Assembly (NCBI RefSeq): GCF_000220705.2 | Contig: NZ_CP023202.1 | Coordinates: forward strand, 5,238,501 to 5,302,500 | Length of the DNA: 64,000 bases | Direction of reading: 5' to 3' | DNA from: Streptomyces xinghaiensis S187 | GTDB lineage: Bacteria; Actinomycetota; Actinomycetes; Streptomycetales; Streptomycetaceae | Part shown: positions 28,019-36,166 of the stretch, one piece after another | How the letters are laid out: each line of letters opens with the position of its first letter | Numbering within the stretch: position 1 is the first letter of the stretch | Made by a program: the position numbers and the translations under genes | Notes under the pieces: generated by a model | What the model saw: the letters and a program-made list of their open reading frames with translations, nothing else | Told to the model about the DNA's origin: nothing | Database searches by the model: none

Positions 28019-28117
28019 ACGGAGCGGCCCCGGGTGTCCGAGGTGCCGACCGGAGCACCTCCCCGCGGCCGCGCGCAGCCGGCACGGGCCCGGCCCGGCC
28101 TGCGGTAGCTTGACAAC

Positions 28118-29437
28118 GTGACAGTCCAGACGATCGAAGAGGTCCGTCTCACCGCGTTCAAGAGCTTCCGTGACGAAGTGCTTCCGCTCGCGCCGCTCAC
28201 CGTTCTGATCGGCCGGAACAGCAGCGGCAAGTCCAACGCTCTCGACGGCCTGGAAGTACTGTCCCGTCTGGCGCGGGGCGAGGACGTCATCGAGGCGCTG
28301 GAGAGCCGGCGCAGTGAGTCCGGACCGGTACGGGGCGGGCTGGCCGGCTGTGTGCCGCACGGCTCCGATCACTTCACCCTCGGCTGCACCGTGCGCAAGG
28401 AGGAGTCGGGCGAGCGGTATCTGGTCGATCTCGACGTCACGGTCCAGGTGGAGCCGGAGGTCCGGATCGTCTCCGAGCGCATCACCGGACCGACGCACCG
28501 CGGCCGGAAGGCCGTACTGGAGCTGACCGAACCGAGCGGGCCCGGCCCCGTAGTGGCGACCGTGCACAACGGGAAGCCGGGCAGGAACCCCCGGATGATG
28601 TTCCGCGCGTCGAGACTCCTCACCTCACAGGTCCCCGGCCGCCTGGTCGGCGAGACCGTGGGCGAACAGGACACCCTGTGGTGCGCCGAGACAGTGCTTT
28701 CGGCGCTGACGGGGGTCTTCCATCTCGACCCGGTGCCGCACCTCATGCGCCAGTACGTGCCGGCGCGCGATGTGCATCTGCGGCGCACGGCGGAGAATCT
28801 GTCCGCCGCGGTGGGAGACCTCCAGCGCCGGGAGTCGGGCCTCTTCCAGCGGCTGGTGGAACTGCTGCGGAGCCTGACCGATCACGACATCGAAAGGCTG
28901 GCGGTCACCAACTCCGAACTGGGCGACGTGATGCTGGCCCTGGACGAGGGACGATTCGGGCTCACCCCGGCCCGGGAGATGAGCGACGGGATGCTCCGCT
29001 TCCTGGCGGTGGCCACCTCGCTGCTCACCGGGGGCAGCGGCCTCGACCTCGGTCCCCGACTCGCGGAGCAGGACGAACGCTCCCTGATGCTGGTGATCGA
29101 GGAACTGGAGAACGGACTGCACCCCTCGCAGGCCTCCGAGGTGCTGCAACTGGTCCGGCAGGCCAGTGCCGAGAACAGCACGCAGGTCCTGATCACCACA
29201 CACAGCCCGGCTCTGCTCACGGCGCTCGACAGCGCCGACCACGAAGGCGTCGTGGTCTGCACGCGTGACCGTGAGACCGGCACCAGCCGCCTCGACCGGC
29301 TCACACAACTGGAGGGCTACCCGGCGGCCATGGCGGCCGGAACCCTCGGCGACGTGGTGACGCAGGGCCGGCTGGAGCGCCGGGACCGTGGCGACCGCGA
29401 TTACACGGAATTCGACCGGCTGCTCGGAATCGGGTGA
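28118..29437 (+). CDS. AAA-family (OLD/RecF-like) ATPase
   Basis: This 439-residue ABC-type ATPase starts at GTG 28118. The N-terminal strand VRLTAFKSFRDEVLPLAPLT leads to a Walker A motif GRNSSGKSN (about residues 32-40). The long middle region includes a helical insertion. The signature region is AREMSDGMLRFLAVATSLLT, Walker B is LMLVIEELENGLHPSQ (about 322-337), and a switch THSPALLTALDSAD follows. No TOPRIM nuclease domain is attached. It overlaps the following PIN-like gene by GTGA, so the two proteins probably act together. ATPase-nuclease pairs of this form are frequent in anti-phage and abortive-infection systems; the defensive role here is inference. Confidence 0.87.
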   Translation: MTVQTIEEVRLTAFKSFRDEVLPLAPLTVLIGRNSSGKSNALDGLEVLSRLARGEDVIEALESRRSESGPVRGGLAGCVPHGSDHFTLGCTVRKEESGERYLVDLDVTVQVEPEVRIVSERITGPTHRGRKAVLELTEPSGPGPVVATVHNGKPGRNPRMMFRASRLLTSQVPGRLVGETVGEQDTLWCAETVLSALTGVFHLDPVPHLMRQYVPARDVHLRRTAENLSAAVGDLQRRESGLFQRLVELLRSLTDHDIERLAVTNSELGDVMLALDEGRFGLTPAREMSDGMLRFLAVATSLLTGGSGLDLGPRLAEQDERSLMLVIEELENGLHPSQASEVLQLVRQASAENSTQVLITTHSPALLTALDSADHEGVVVCTRDRETGTSRLDRLTQLEGYPAAMAAGTLGDVVTQGRLERRDRGDRDYTEFDRLLGIG

Positions 29438-29913
29438 ACGTGGCGCGCAGAGTCGAGTTCGTCGACACATCCGTCCTCTGCAATCTCCTCGGCGTCCCCG
29501 GCAAGTGCCAGGACCGGGAGCAGGTGGCCCACGACCTGCGCCGCAAACGCGAGGCCCGGAACTGCACGCTGCTGCTCCCCGTGACGGCGGTGATCGAGAC
29601 CGGCAACCACATCGCTCAGTTACCGGACGGCAAGGCGCGCCGGGCCTGCGCCGAGCGGTTCGCCGCGGTCCTCCGGACGGTGGTGGAGGGCACGGCACCC
29701 TGGGCGCTGAACGAGGTCGAGTGGAACGCCGCGCATCTGGAGACCCTGCTCGCCGGGGGACGGACGGGCAGCAGCCTCATCGAGCATGCCTGCAACCGTC
29801 TGGGCTGCGGCGATCTCAACATCCTCGTCGAGCGCGACCGGTACCTGGCCCGGACCTCGGGTATCGAGGCCGGGGTGTGGACGCTCGACGCCCTGCTCGC
29901 GTCCTATGCCTGA
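29434..29913 (+). CDS. PIN-like nuclease partner of the AAA ATPase
   Basis: This 159-residue protein opens with EFVDTSVLCNLL, a PIN-type first acidic motif. It also has Glu in PVTAVIETGNHIAQL (about residue 49), Asp in LGCGDLNILVERDRYL (about 126) and a final helix with WTLDALLASYA. The spacing fits a PIN ribonuclease with at least three acidic active-site residues; the last conserved position is less clear. The start GTG 29434 overlaps the ATPase stop, indicating a two-gene unit that ends at the hairpin at 29941. Confidence 0.75.
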   Translation: MNVARRVEFVDTSVLCNLLGVPGKCQDREQVAHDLRRKREARNCTLLLPVTAVIETGNHIAQLPDGKARRACAERFAAVLRTVVEGTAPWALNEVEWNAAHLETLLAGGRTGSSLIEHACNRLGCGDLNILVERDRYLARTSGIEAGVWTLDALLASYA

Positions 29914-29940
29914 CGGTACGGCGGCAGACGCGGGACCGGT

Positions 29941-29968
29941 GCCCTTCACGCCGCAGGGCGTGAAGGGC
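29941..29968. terminator. Bidirectional hairpin between convergent genes
   Basis: Perfect 12-base arms (29941-29952, 29957-29968) with a four-base loop lie between the PIN-like gene on the plus strand and the DUF397 gene on the minus strand. Confidence 0.85.
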
Positions 29969-30001
29969 GGAGGGGGACCGGTCCCGCTCCGTATGTCCGC
30001 G

Positions 30002-30241
30002 TCAGTGCGGTCGGCTCCTGCGTGCACGGGCAGCCGGGCCGTCGAATTCGCCGGCTTTGACGCCGCGCAGCAGAGCACCGAGCACGGTGGGGCGGAGCGT
30101 GAGGACCGCACCCGGGTGATCGCTCTCGCGGAGGGCGACGGCGGCGGGGCCGGCCGCGGCGAGTTCGACGCACTCGCCCTCCTCCTGGGAGTAGGACGAC
30201 TTCTGCCAGATGGTCTTCTCGGCCAACGGATGACCCTTCAC
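30002..30241 (-). CDS. DUF397 small regulatory partner protein
   Basis: This 79-residue protein is typical of DUF397: WQKSSYSQEEGECVELAA followed by VALRESDHPGAVLTLRP. Unusually the C-terminus continues past the normal FLxGVKxGEFD stop point into a short Arg-rich tail. It starts at GTG 30241, overlapping the stop of the XRE gene. DUF397 proteins act with DUF5753 XRE regulators in developmental or stress switches of Streptomyces (BldB-associated and WhiJ-type systems), possibly as antagonists. Confidence 0.92.
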   Translation of the reverse strand: MKGHPLAEKTIWQKSSYSQEEGECVELAAAGPAAVALRESDHPGAVLTLRPTVLGALLRGVKAGEFDGPAARARRSRPH

Positions 30242-31092
30242 AGCTCTCGGACGACCGACTGGAGGAAGGCGCGCGACTCGGTCTCCCCGAGCGCCGCCGA
30301 CCGTATGGCGTCGAAGAGCGTCCGGTACTTCCGGAGCTGGGGCTCGGTGTGGAGCAGCCCCATGCCGTGCGCGGCGTCGACCTGCACGCTGTCGAGCTGC
30401 GGTACGGGCCCGCAGGCGTAGAGCATCGCGTGCCCGGACCCGATGTGCGCCTCGGAGGCGAAGGGGATCACGCGCAGGCTGATGTACGGCTGCTCGCTCA
30501 GGCTCTGCAGGGCCTTCAGCTGTTCGCGCACCACCGCGCGGCCGCCGAAGCGCATGCGCAGCGCGGCCTCGTGGATGACCACCTCGTAGGGGGACGTGCG
30601 GTGCCGGCTCAGGACGGACTGCCGCTCCATGCGGTGCGAGACGCGGGCCTCCAGCTCGGTCTTGGGCAGCGGGGGCAGGGCGGCGCCGAAGATGGTGCGG
30701 GCGTACGCCTCGGTCTGTAACAGGCCGGGGATGTGGGTGATCTGGATGGTGCGGAGCCGGGTCGCGTGGTGCTCCAGCTCGGAGAGGTCCAGCAGCGGGG
30801 CGGGCAGCACGCCCCGGTACGCCTCCCACCAGCCCTGGCCGCGCTGTTCGTAGGTGATGGCCACGAGGGCGTCGATCAGCGCGCTGTCGCCGCAGGAGTA
30901 GAACGTCGCGAGCCGCCGCAGCCGCTCCTCGCTGACCCCGAGCCGTCCCGCCTCGATGTGGCTGACCTTGGCGGGGTCCACCCCCAGGAGCCTCGCGGTG
31001 TCGCGGGCGGTGACCCCCGCGGCCTCGCGCATCCTCCGCAATTCGGCACCCAGTCGCTCCTGGCGGGCGGTCGGCGCGCTTCTCAGCGACAT
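30238..31092 (-). CDS. XRE-family regulator with DUF5753 domain (WhiJ-like)
   Basis: This 284-residue protein has an N-terminal HTH (about 15-70: LRRMREAAGVTARDTARLLG, DPAKVSHIEAGRLG). A DUF5753 ligand/partner-binding domain follows (about 95-280), recognised by ITHIPGLLQTEAYARTIF and YISLRVIPFASEAHIGSGHA. It is coupled to the DUF397 gene. WhiJ-type regulators repress development until relieved by their small partner. The ATG at 31092 gives the family length. Confidence 0.93.
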   Translation of the reverse strand: MSLRSAPTARQERLGAELRRMREAAGVTARDTARLLGVDPAKVSHIEAGRLGVSEERLRRLATFYSCGDSALIDALVAITYEQRGQGWWEAYRGVLPAPLLDLSELEHHATRLRTIQITHIPGLLQTEAYARTIFGAALPPLPKTELEARVSHRMERQSVLSRHRTSPYEVVIHEAALRMRFGGRAVVREQLKALQSLSEQPYISLRVIPFASEAHIGSGHAMLYACGPVPQLDSVQVDAAHGMGLLHTEPQLRKYRTLFDAIRSAALGETESRAFLQSVVREL

Positions 31093-31440
31093 GGCGTCCC
31101 CTCGTGGCTCGTGTGTCGCATGTGACGACGCAACACCTTTTCATGAACCGGAGGAGGCGAGGGATGCGGAGGGACCAGGTTGCAGGGGTGCCACCTTGCC
31201 CCCTGGCGGCGGGCCCGGGGAGGCAGCCGCCCTGCCGTGGCCATCCTGGTGCCGCCGGGCTACTGCATGACAAGCGCGGCGGAAGACCTGGTCAGTGGTG
31301 ACGCATACGGGTAAGCCAACGGCCAGGCCTTTGACGAATACCACGATGGCCTGCGCCGGGTGATGGCGAGGACCAATCGCTACCGTCCAGCCGCAGGCCA
31401 GGCGTACCGTTTCGGGTGTCGAGTTCAGAACGGAGTCAGT
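31093..31440. other. Intergenic region between two divergent XRE genes
   Basis: About 350 bases contain the divergent promoters of the DUF5753 regulator (minus) and the next XRE gene (plus). I see no confident gene, repeat or operator; sequence near 31300-31440 is less GC-rich than average. Confidence 0.4.
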
Positions 31441-32646
31441 ATGCGGCACCCCGCTGACGACCACACCGGCGCTCGCATCGCCGACTACCGCAAATTGCGT
31501 CACCTCACCCAAGAGGCGTTGGCTCAGAGGGCGTACCTCTCCCGCAGTTGCATCGCCAAGGTTGAACGGGGACTTGCGCCGGCCACTCCTGCTGTCGTGG
31601 CGGCCGTGGCCCGCGTGCTCCAGGTTGACGTCGCTGTCCTCAACGGCCAGCCGTACACCTCCGAAATGCAGCAGGATCACTTGGACTTGATGATCGCGCC
31701 GCTGTCCGACGCGCTGGATCTCTACGACCTCGGGCCCGACCCGGACATCACACCTCGCTCTGTCGCCGACATCGAGCTGGACGTCCGCGTCTTGTGTGAG
31801 AAAGCCTGTGCCACCGAGTACAGCGGTGTGGGGCAGCAACTCCCCGGCCTGCTTGGCGAGCTCACCACAGCCATCAGCCTTCTGCCCGAAGGCGAGGAAC
31901 GGCGGCGCACCGCCGCAGCGTTGTCCTGGTGCTACTGGGTGGCCTACGAATTCGCCTACCGGCTCGGCTACCACCTGCTGGCGTCCATCGCGCTGGAGCG
32001 GATGGGGTGGACCGCTGAGCAGGCCCAGGACCCACTGCTCCTCGCGGTCCGTCTCAGCCGCCGCAGTGCCATGCTGCTGCGCCGTGGTGACAGCCGCATG
32101 TCGCTGCGCACGCTGGACCGCGCGCACCGACTCGTGGGCCAGCACGACGCCCCTGGCTCCGTGCCGGTCCTCGCGGTCTCCGGGAGTCTGCACTTGGCAG
32201 CGGCCATCGCCGCGGCTCAGGCCAAGGACCCGGACACTGTGGCAGGGCACATGGAGTTGGCGCGGCAGGTGGCGAAGGAGATTGGCCGCGACGTGCCCCA
32301 GGTGTACTGGGCCGCGTTCGGCGAGACCAACGTCCAGCATTTCGATGTGGCCACGCGGGTGGAACTCGGGCAACTCGGCGACGCGGTAAAGACCGCGCGG
32401 TCGCTGCGTTTCCCTGCCGAGCATCCGCGGATGCGGGTGGGCCGGTACTACATCGAGATGGCCCGGGCTTACACCGAGATGGGGCGGGTGGAGGCGGCGC
32501 AGCGGGCGCTGTGCCAGGCCCGAACAGTGGCACCGCAGCAGGCCCGCTATCACCCGCTGGTGCGGGAGACGATCGGCGCGCTGGTGCGTCGGCAGCGGCG
32601 GGCGGCGGAAGGGCTGACGTCACTCGCGGCGTGGGTCGGTATGTGA
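31441..32646 (+). CDS. XRE-family regulator with long TPR-like C-terminal region
   Basis: This 401-residue protein has an N-terminal HTH (about 10-65: RIADYRKLRHLTQEALAQRA, YLSRSCIAKVERGLAP). An all-helical region of about 320 residues made of degenerate tetratricopeptide-like repeats follows (for example MELARQVAKEIGRDVP and RYYIEMARAYTEMGRVEAAQ). Such proteins are common in Streptomyces accessory regions and often sense peptides or partner proteins. ATG 31441 is favoured because it begins the HTH. Three small coupled genes follow, likely in the same transcript. Confidence 0.87.
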   Translation: MRHPADDHTGARIADYRKLRHLTQEALAQRAYLSRSCIAKVERGLAPATPAVVAAVARVLQVDVAVLNGQPYTSEMQQDHLDLMIAPLSDALDLYDLGPDPDITPRSVADIELDVRVLCEKACATEYSGVGQQLPGLLGELTTAISLLPEGEERRRTAAALSWCYWVAYEFAYRLGYHLLASIALERMGWTAEQAQDPLLLAVRLSRRSAMLLRRGDSRMSLRTLDRAHRLVGQHDAPGSVPVLAVSGSLHLAAAIAAAQAKDPDTVAGHMELARQVAKEIGRDVPQVYWAAFGETNVQHFDVATRVELGQLGDAVKTARSLRFPAEHPRMRVGRYYIEMARAYTEMGRVEAAQRALCQARTVAPQQARYHPLVRETIGALVRRQRRAAEGLTSLAAWVGM

Positions 32647-32744
32647 CCGTACGACCGTAGTCAAGAGGTGTTTGTTCCCGTCTCATGAACAGCGGGCCCA
32701 GTCCGGCTCGGCACTGTTGTGACGTACCGTACGCGCCGCGTCAC

Positions 32745-33209
32745 ATGGAGTTCATCGTGCTGGACAAGCATCCCACCGTCGCGCTGGAGTGGATCCGCCG
32801 TGCGGGCGGCAGTCCCGGGCAGGCCGCTGTCGCCTGGCTGGCGGACGAGCTCGTCACGGTCCCGGTGGGGGTCGCCTGGGACGTCGTCCGGCTGCCGGCC
32901 GCCGAGGGGTGGCGGACCGTTCACATCCTGCAGAACCTCGGGGAGGTCGGCCCCGTCCTGCTCGGTCCGAAGGGCGTCGAGGTGATGGTGCCGGTGGGTG
33001 CCGCCCACGACTGGGACCTGCCCGGTGCGCGGGTGCTGGCCCGGGCCGAGCAGGTCGATGTGCCGCCCCCGCGCGTGGTCGCACCGAACACCCGGCACCG
33101 GCGCACGTGGATCGTCCCACCGACTGCCGAGCCCGCCGTGCTGACGGACGCCGATGCCCTGTACGGGGCTTACGCGGCGGCCCTCGCCACCGGAGGGTCC
33201 GCCCGGTGA
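32745..33209 (+). CDS. Conserved hypothetical protein (possible degenerate prim-pol-like fold)
   Basis: This 154-residue protein starts at ATG 32745 (an in-frame ATG at 32685 would add 20 residues; neither has a clear binding site). Visible sequence includes AVAWLADELVTVPVGVAWDV, EVMVPVGAAHDWDLPG and RHRRTWIVPPT. The order of these motifs loosely recalls the N-terminal part of bifunctional primase-polymerase-like proteins seen in Streptomyces accessory DNA, but no catalytic site is evident. It overlaps the next gene (GTGA). Confidence 0.65.
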   Translation: MEFIVLDKHPTVALEWIRRAGGSPGQAAVAWLADELVTVPVGVAWDVVRLPAAEGWRTVHILQNLGEVGPVLLGPKGVEVMVPVGAAHDWDLPGARVLARAEQVDVPPPRVVAPNTRHRRTWIVPPTAEPAVLTDADALYGAYAAALATGGSAR

Positions 33210-33403
33210 GGCAGTGCGCACGGTGCGGTCACCTCGGTCAACTGGTGCGGGTCGGCGCGCGGGACGGTGCTGCCACCGGGGTTGTTGTCTACGCCTGTCC
33301 CGGCCACGTCGCGGAGTTACCGCCGCTCCCCGGAGCGGATCCGATCGGGCTGATCGAGTCGGTGGCGCGGGCCCGCCGGGGCCGGGATGCGGCCGGGCGG
33401 TGA
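33206..33403 (+). CDS. Small zinc-ribbon-like protein
   Basis: This 65-residue protein is coupled to genes on both sides by GTGA overlaps. CxxC in RQCARCGHLGQL and CxxH in YACPGHVAEL suggest a single zinc site. Function unknown; the coupling suggests it is co-produced with its neighbours. Confidence 0.65.
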   Translation: MRQCARCGHLGQLVRVGARDGAATGVVVYACPGHVAELPPLPGADPIGLIESVARARRGRDAAGR

Positions 33404-33663
33404 GGCTGCGGTGGTGCGCGTGGCATGAGCTGCTCGCTCCGGACACCGTGCCGGTCCGGGGCGTCGAGGCAGGGCTGGGTGCCGGGTGCCGGTGGTACGC
33501 CTGCCGCCGCTGTGTCACCGAGCTGGGGCTGGTTCCGCTGAACGAGCGCGCTGAGTCCGGCTCGACTCACCCCGCTCCGGGCCTCCGCCTCACCCCCGCG
33601 GGTCGGAGGCCCGGGCCGGGTGGTCAGCGTGCCGAGAAGGAGTGCACCGTCTCCGAGCGGTAG
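33400..33663 (+). CDS. Small Cys-rich hypothetical protein
   Basis: This 87-residue frame starts at GTG 33400. The N-terminal half has cysteine pairs (WCAWHE, CRWYACRRCVTE) consistent with metal binding. The C-terminal half is low-complexity Pro/Gly/Arg and overlaps the hairpin and the 3' end of the convergent aldose epimerase gene, so its true functional length is uncertain. Confidence 0.55.
   Translation: MRLRWCAWHELLAPDTVPVRGVEAGLGAGCRWYACRRCVTELGLVPLNERAESGSTHPAPGLRLTPAGRRPGPGGQRAEKECTVSER
33577..33614 (-). terminator. Hairpin downstream of the aldose epimerase gene
   Basis: Perfect 11-base arms (33577-33587 and 33604-33614) lie just beyond the minus-strand epimerase stop at 33624. The hairpin overlaps the tail of the convergent small gene. 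Confidence 0.65.
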
Positions 33664-34832
33664 GTCTCGCCGGGGCGGAGGACCGTGGACGGGAACGACG
33701 GCTGGTTCGGGGAGTCCGGGAAGTGCTGGGTCTCCAGGCAGAAGCCGTCGCCCTGGCGGTAGACCCGGCCGGAGGTGCCGGCGTAGGTGGCGTCCAGGAA
33801 GTTGCCGGTGTAGAGCTGCACGCCCGGCTCGGTGGTGGCGATCCGCATCGTGCGGCCGGAGCGCGGGTCGGTGACCGTCATCGCGTGGCGGGGGCGGGTG
33901 GTGATCCCCTTGTCCAGGACGTAGTTGTGGTCGATGCCCCGCCCGTACAGCACCTGCTCGTGCGCCTCGCGGATGTCCCGGCCGATCGGCTTCGCGCGCC
34001 GGAAGTCGAAGGGGGTGCCGGCCACGGGGAGAAGCTTGCCCGTGGGGATGAGCGTGGCGTCCACCGGGGTGATGCGGGCCGCGTCGAGCCACAGTTCGTG
34101 GTCCATGATCGTGCCGGTGCCCTCGCCGCCGAGGTTGAAGTAGGTGTGGTTGGTGAGGTTCACGACGGTGGGGGCGTCCGTGGTCGCCTCGTAGACGATG
34201 CGGAAGTCCCCGCGGGCGGTGAGGATGTAGTCCACCCGCACCCTCAACTCACCCGGGTAGCCCATCTCGCCGTCCGGGCTGACGCGGGTGAGCGTCAGGC
34301 CGGCGTCCCCGCCCCGGGTGAAGGGCTCGACGTCCCAGACCCGCTTGTCGAAGCCCCGGTCGCCGCCGTGCAGGCTGTTCTCCCCGTCGTTGAGCGGGAG
34401 TTGGTGGGTCTCGCCGTCGAGGGTGAAGCGGCCCCGGGCGATGCGGTTGCCGAAGCGGCCGATCAGCGCGCCGAAGAACGGGCTGTGCTCGGTGTACGAG
34501 GCGAGGTCCGCGAAGCCGAGGGAGACATTGGCCGTGCGGCCGTGCCGGTCGGGGATCTCCAGGGACTGGACGATCCCGCCGTACGACAGCACCCGCAGCC
34601 GCGTGCCGCCGCGGGCGAGGGTCCAGCGGTCGACCCGGGTGCCGTCCGGGAGGCTGCCGAAGCCCTCCCGGGTGGGGCGGCCCCGCCCCGCGGGCCCGGC
34701 TTCCCCCGAGTCCGGGGCCGCGGCCCCGCTCCCGACTCCGGCCCGGTCCCGGGCCTGCGCCGCGCCTGGTGTCGTCATGCCTGCCGCCAATCCTGCGGCC
34801 GCAGCCGCTATCACCGTGCGTCTCGATGTCAT
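33624..34832 (-). CDS. Secreted aldose 1-epimerase
   Basis: This 402-residue mutarotase has a twin-arginine-like leader (TSRRTVIAAAAAGLAAGM, cleavage near AQA), so it is exported. Catalytic residues can be placed: His in NSLHGGDRGFDKRVWD, His in NHTYFNLGGEG (about 215) and Glu in GFCLETQHFPDSPNQPS (about 350). It interconverts alpha and beta anomers of free sugars, supplying the form taken up by the adjacent XylFGH-type transporter. It is last in the minus-strand sugar locus. Confidence 0.94.
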   Translation of the reverse strand: MTSRRTVIAAAAAGLAAGMTTPGAAQARDRAGVGSGAAAPDSGEAGPAGRGRPTREGFGSLPDGTRVDRWTLARGGTRLRVLSYGGIVQSLEIPDRHGRTANVSLGFADLASYTEHSPFFGALIGRFGNRIARGRFTLDGETHQLPLNDGENSLHGGDRGFDKRVWDVEPFTRGGDAGLTLTRVSPDGEMGYPGELRVRVDYILTARGDFRIVYEATTDAPTVVNLTNHTYFNLGGEGTGTIMDHELWLDAARITPVDATLIPTGKLLPVAGTPFDFRRAKPIGRDIREAHEQVLYGRGIDHNYVLDKGITTRPRHAMTVTDPRSGRTMRIATTEPGVQLYTGNFLDATYAGTSGRVYRQGDGFCLETQHFPDSPNQPSFPSTVLRPGETYRSETVHSFSAR

Positions 34833-34909
34833 GCCGTGCCGATCCTCTCAAGGGGGACAAGGGGACAAACGGGCAGAGGGTGCCCGGCCCGGAGGCCGGC
34901 CGGGGCCGG

Positions 34910-36166
34910 CTACGAACCGACCCGGCGCTTGTTCCAGACGTCGAAGCCGACCGCCGCGAGCAGCACCAGGCCCTTGATGACCTGCTGGTAGTCCGAGCCG
35001 ATGCCGACCAGGGACATACCGTTGTTGAGCACGCCGAGCACCAGGCCGCCGATGATGGCGCCGAGGACGGTGCCGACGCCGCCGGTGGCCGAGGCACCGC
35101 CGATGAAGGCGGCGGCGATGGCCTCCAGTTCGAAGTTGATACCGGCGTTGGGGGTGGCGGCGGTCAGCCGGGCCGCGTAGACGACCCCCGCCAGGGCCGC
35201 GAGGACCCCCATGTTCACGAAGACCAGGAAGGTGACGCGCTTGTCCTTGACGCCGGACAGCTTCGCCGCCGCCCGGTTGCCGCCGAGGGCGTAGACATGC
35301 CGGCCGATGATCGCGTTGCGCATCACGAAGCCGAGGGCCATCAGCAGGCCCACGAGGATCAGCAGCACGATCGGCGTGCCGTGGTAGCTGGCCAGCGTCA
35401 GCGTGAAGGCCACGACCGCCGCCACGAGGGCGGTGCACTTGGCGACGAACAGCCCCCAAGGGATGACGTCCAGCTCGTACCGCTCCTGCTGCCGGCGGTC
35501 GCTCCACTCCCGCCACAGCACGAAGACGACCACGCCGAGGCCGATCAGCAGCGTCGCGTTGTGGTAGTTGGTGTCCGGGCCCAGCTCCGGGATGAAGCCG
35601 TTGCCCAGGGACTGGAAGCCGTCCGGGAAGGGCCGTAGGGTCTGGCCCTCCAGCATGATCTGGGTGGCACCGCGGAACAGCAGCATCCCGGCGAGGGTGA
35701 CGATGAAGGACGGGATGCCGATATAGGCGATCCAGAAGCCCTGCCAGGCCCCGGCCGCGGCGCCGATCAGCAGGCAGAGCACCAGCGCGAGCACCCACGG
35801 CATATCGTTCTTGATCATCATCACGCCCGCGGCGGAGCCGACGAAGGCGGCCAGCGAGCCGACGGAGAGATCGATGTGGCCCGCGATGATCACGATCATC
35901 ATCCCGATGGCCAGGATCAGGATGTAACTGTTCTGCTGGACCAGGTTGGTGACGTTCTGCGGCTTCAGCAGGATGCCGTCCGTCCACACCTGGAACAGCA
36001 CGACGATCAGCGCCAGCGCGAGCAGCATCCCGTACTGCCGCATATTGGCGCGCATCCCGCGCAGCAGCGCCGCGGCGAGGCCGGACCCGGCGCCGCCCCC
36101 GGCGCCCGGGCCGGAGCCCGGACCCGGCGCCGGTCCCTCGTCCTTGGTGGTGGTCGTGGTGCTCAT
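34910..36166 (-). CDS. Monosaccharide ABC transporter permease (XylH/MmsB-like)
   Basis: This 418-residue BPD_transp_2 family permease has about ten membrane segments. Family motifs are NSYILILAIGMMIVIIAGHI-DLSVGS (about 75-100) and NAGINFELEAIAAAFIGGAS followed by GGVGTVLGAIIGGLVLG. It starts at ATG 36166 and overlaps the ATPase stop (ATGA). The length and SVGS/IAA motifs fit xylose/multiple-monosaccharide permeases of the GguB/XylH group. Confidence 0.94.
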   Translation of the reverse strand: MSTTTTTKDEGPAPGPGSGPGAGGGAGSGLAAALLRGMRANMRQYGMLLALALIVVLFQVWTDGILLKPQNVTNLVQQNSYILILAIGMMIVIIAGHIDLSVGSLAAFVGSAAGVMMIKNDMPWVLALVLCLLIGAAAGAWQGFWIAYIGIPSFIVTLAGMLLFRGATQIMLEGQTLRPFPDGFQSLGNGFIPELGPDTNYHNATLLIGLGVVVFVLWREWSDRRQQERYELDVIPWGLFVAKCTALVAAVVAFTLTLASYHGTPIVLLILVGLLMALGFVMRNAIIGRHVYALGGNRAAAKLSGVKDKRVTFLVFVNMGVLAALAGVVYAARLTAATPNAGINFELEAIAAAFIGGASATGGVGTVLGAIIGGLVLGVLNNGMSLVGIGSDYQQVIKGLVLLAAVGFDVWNKRRVGS

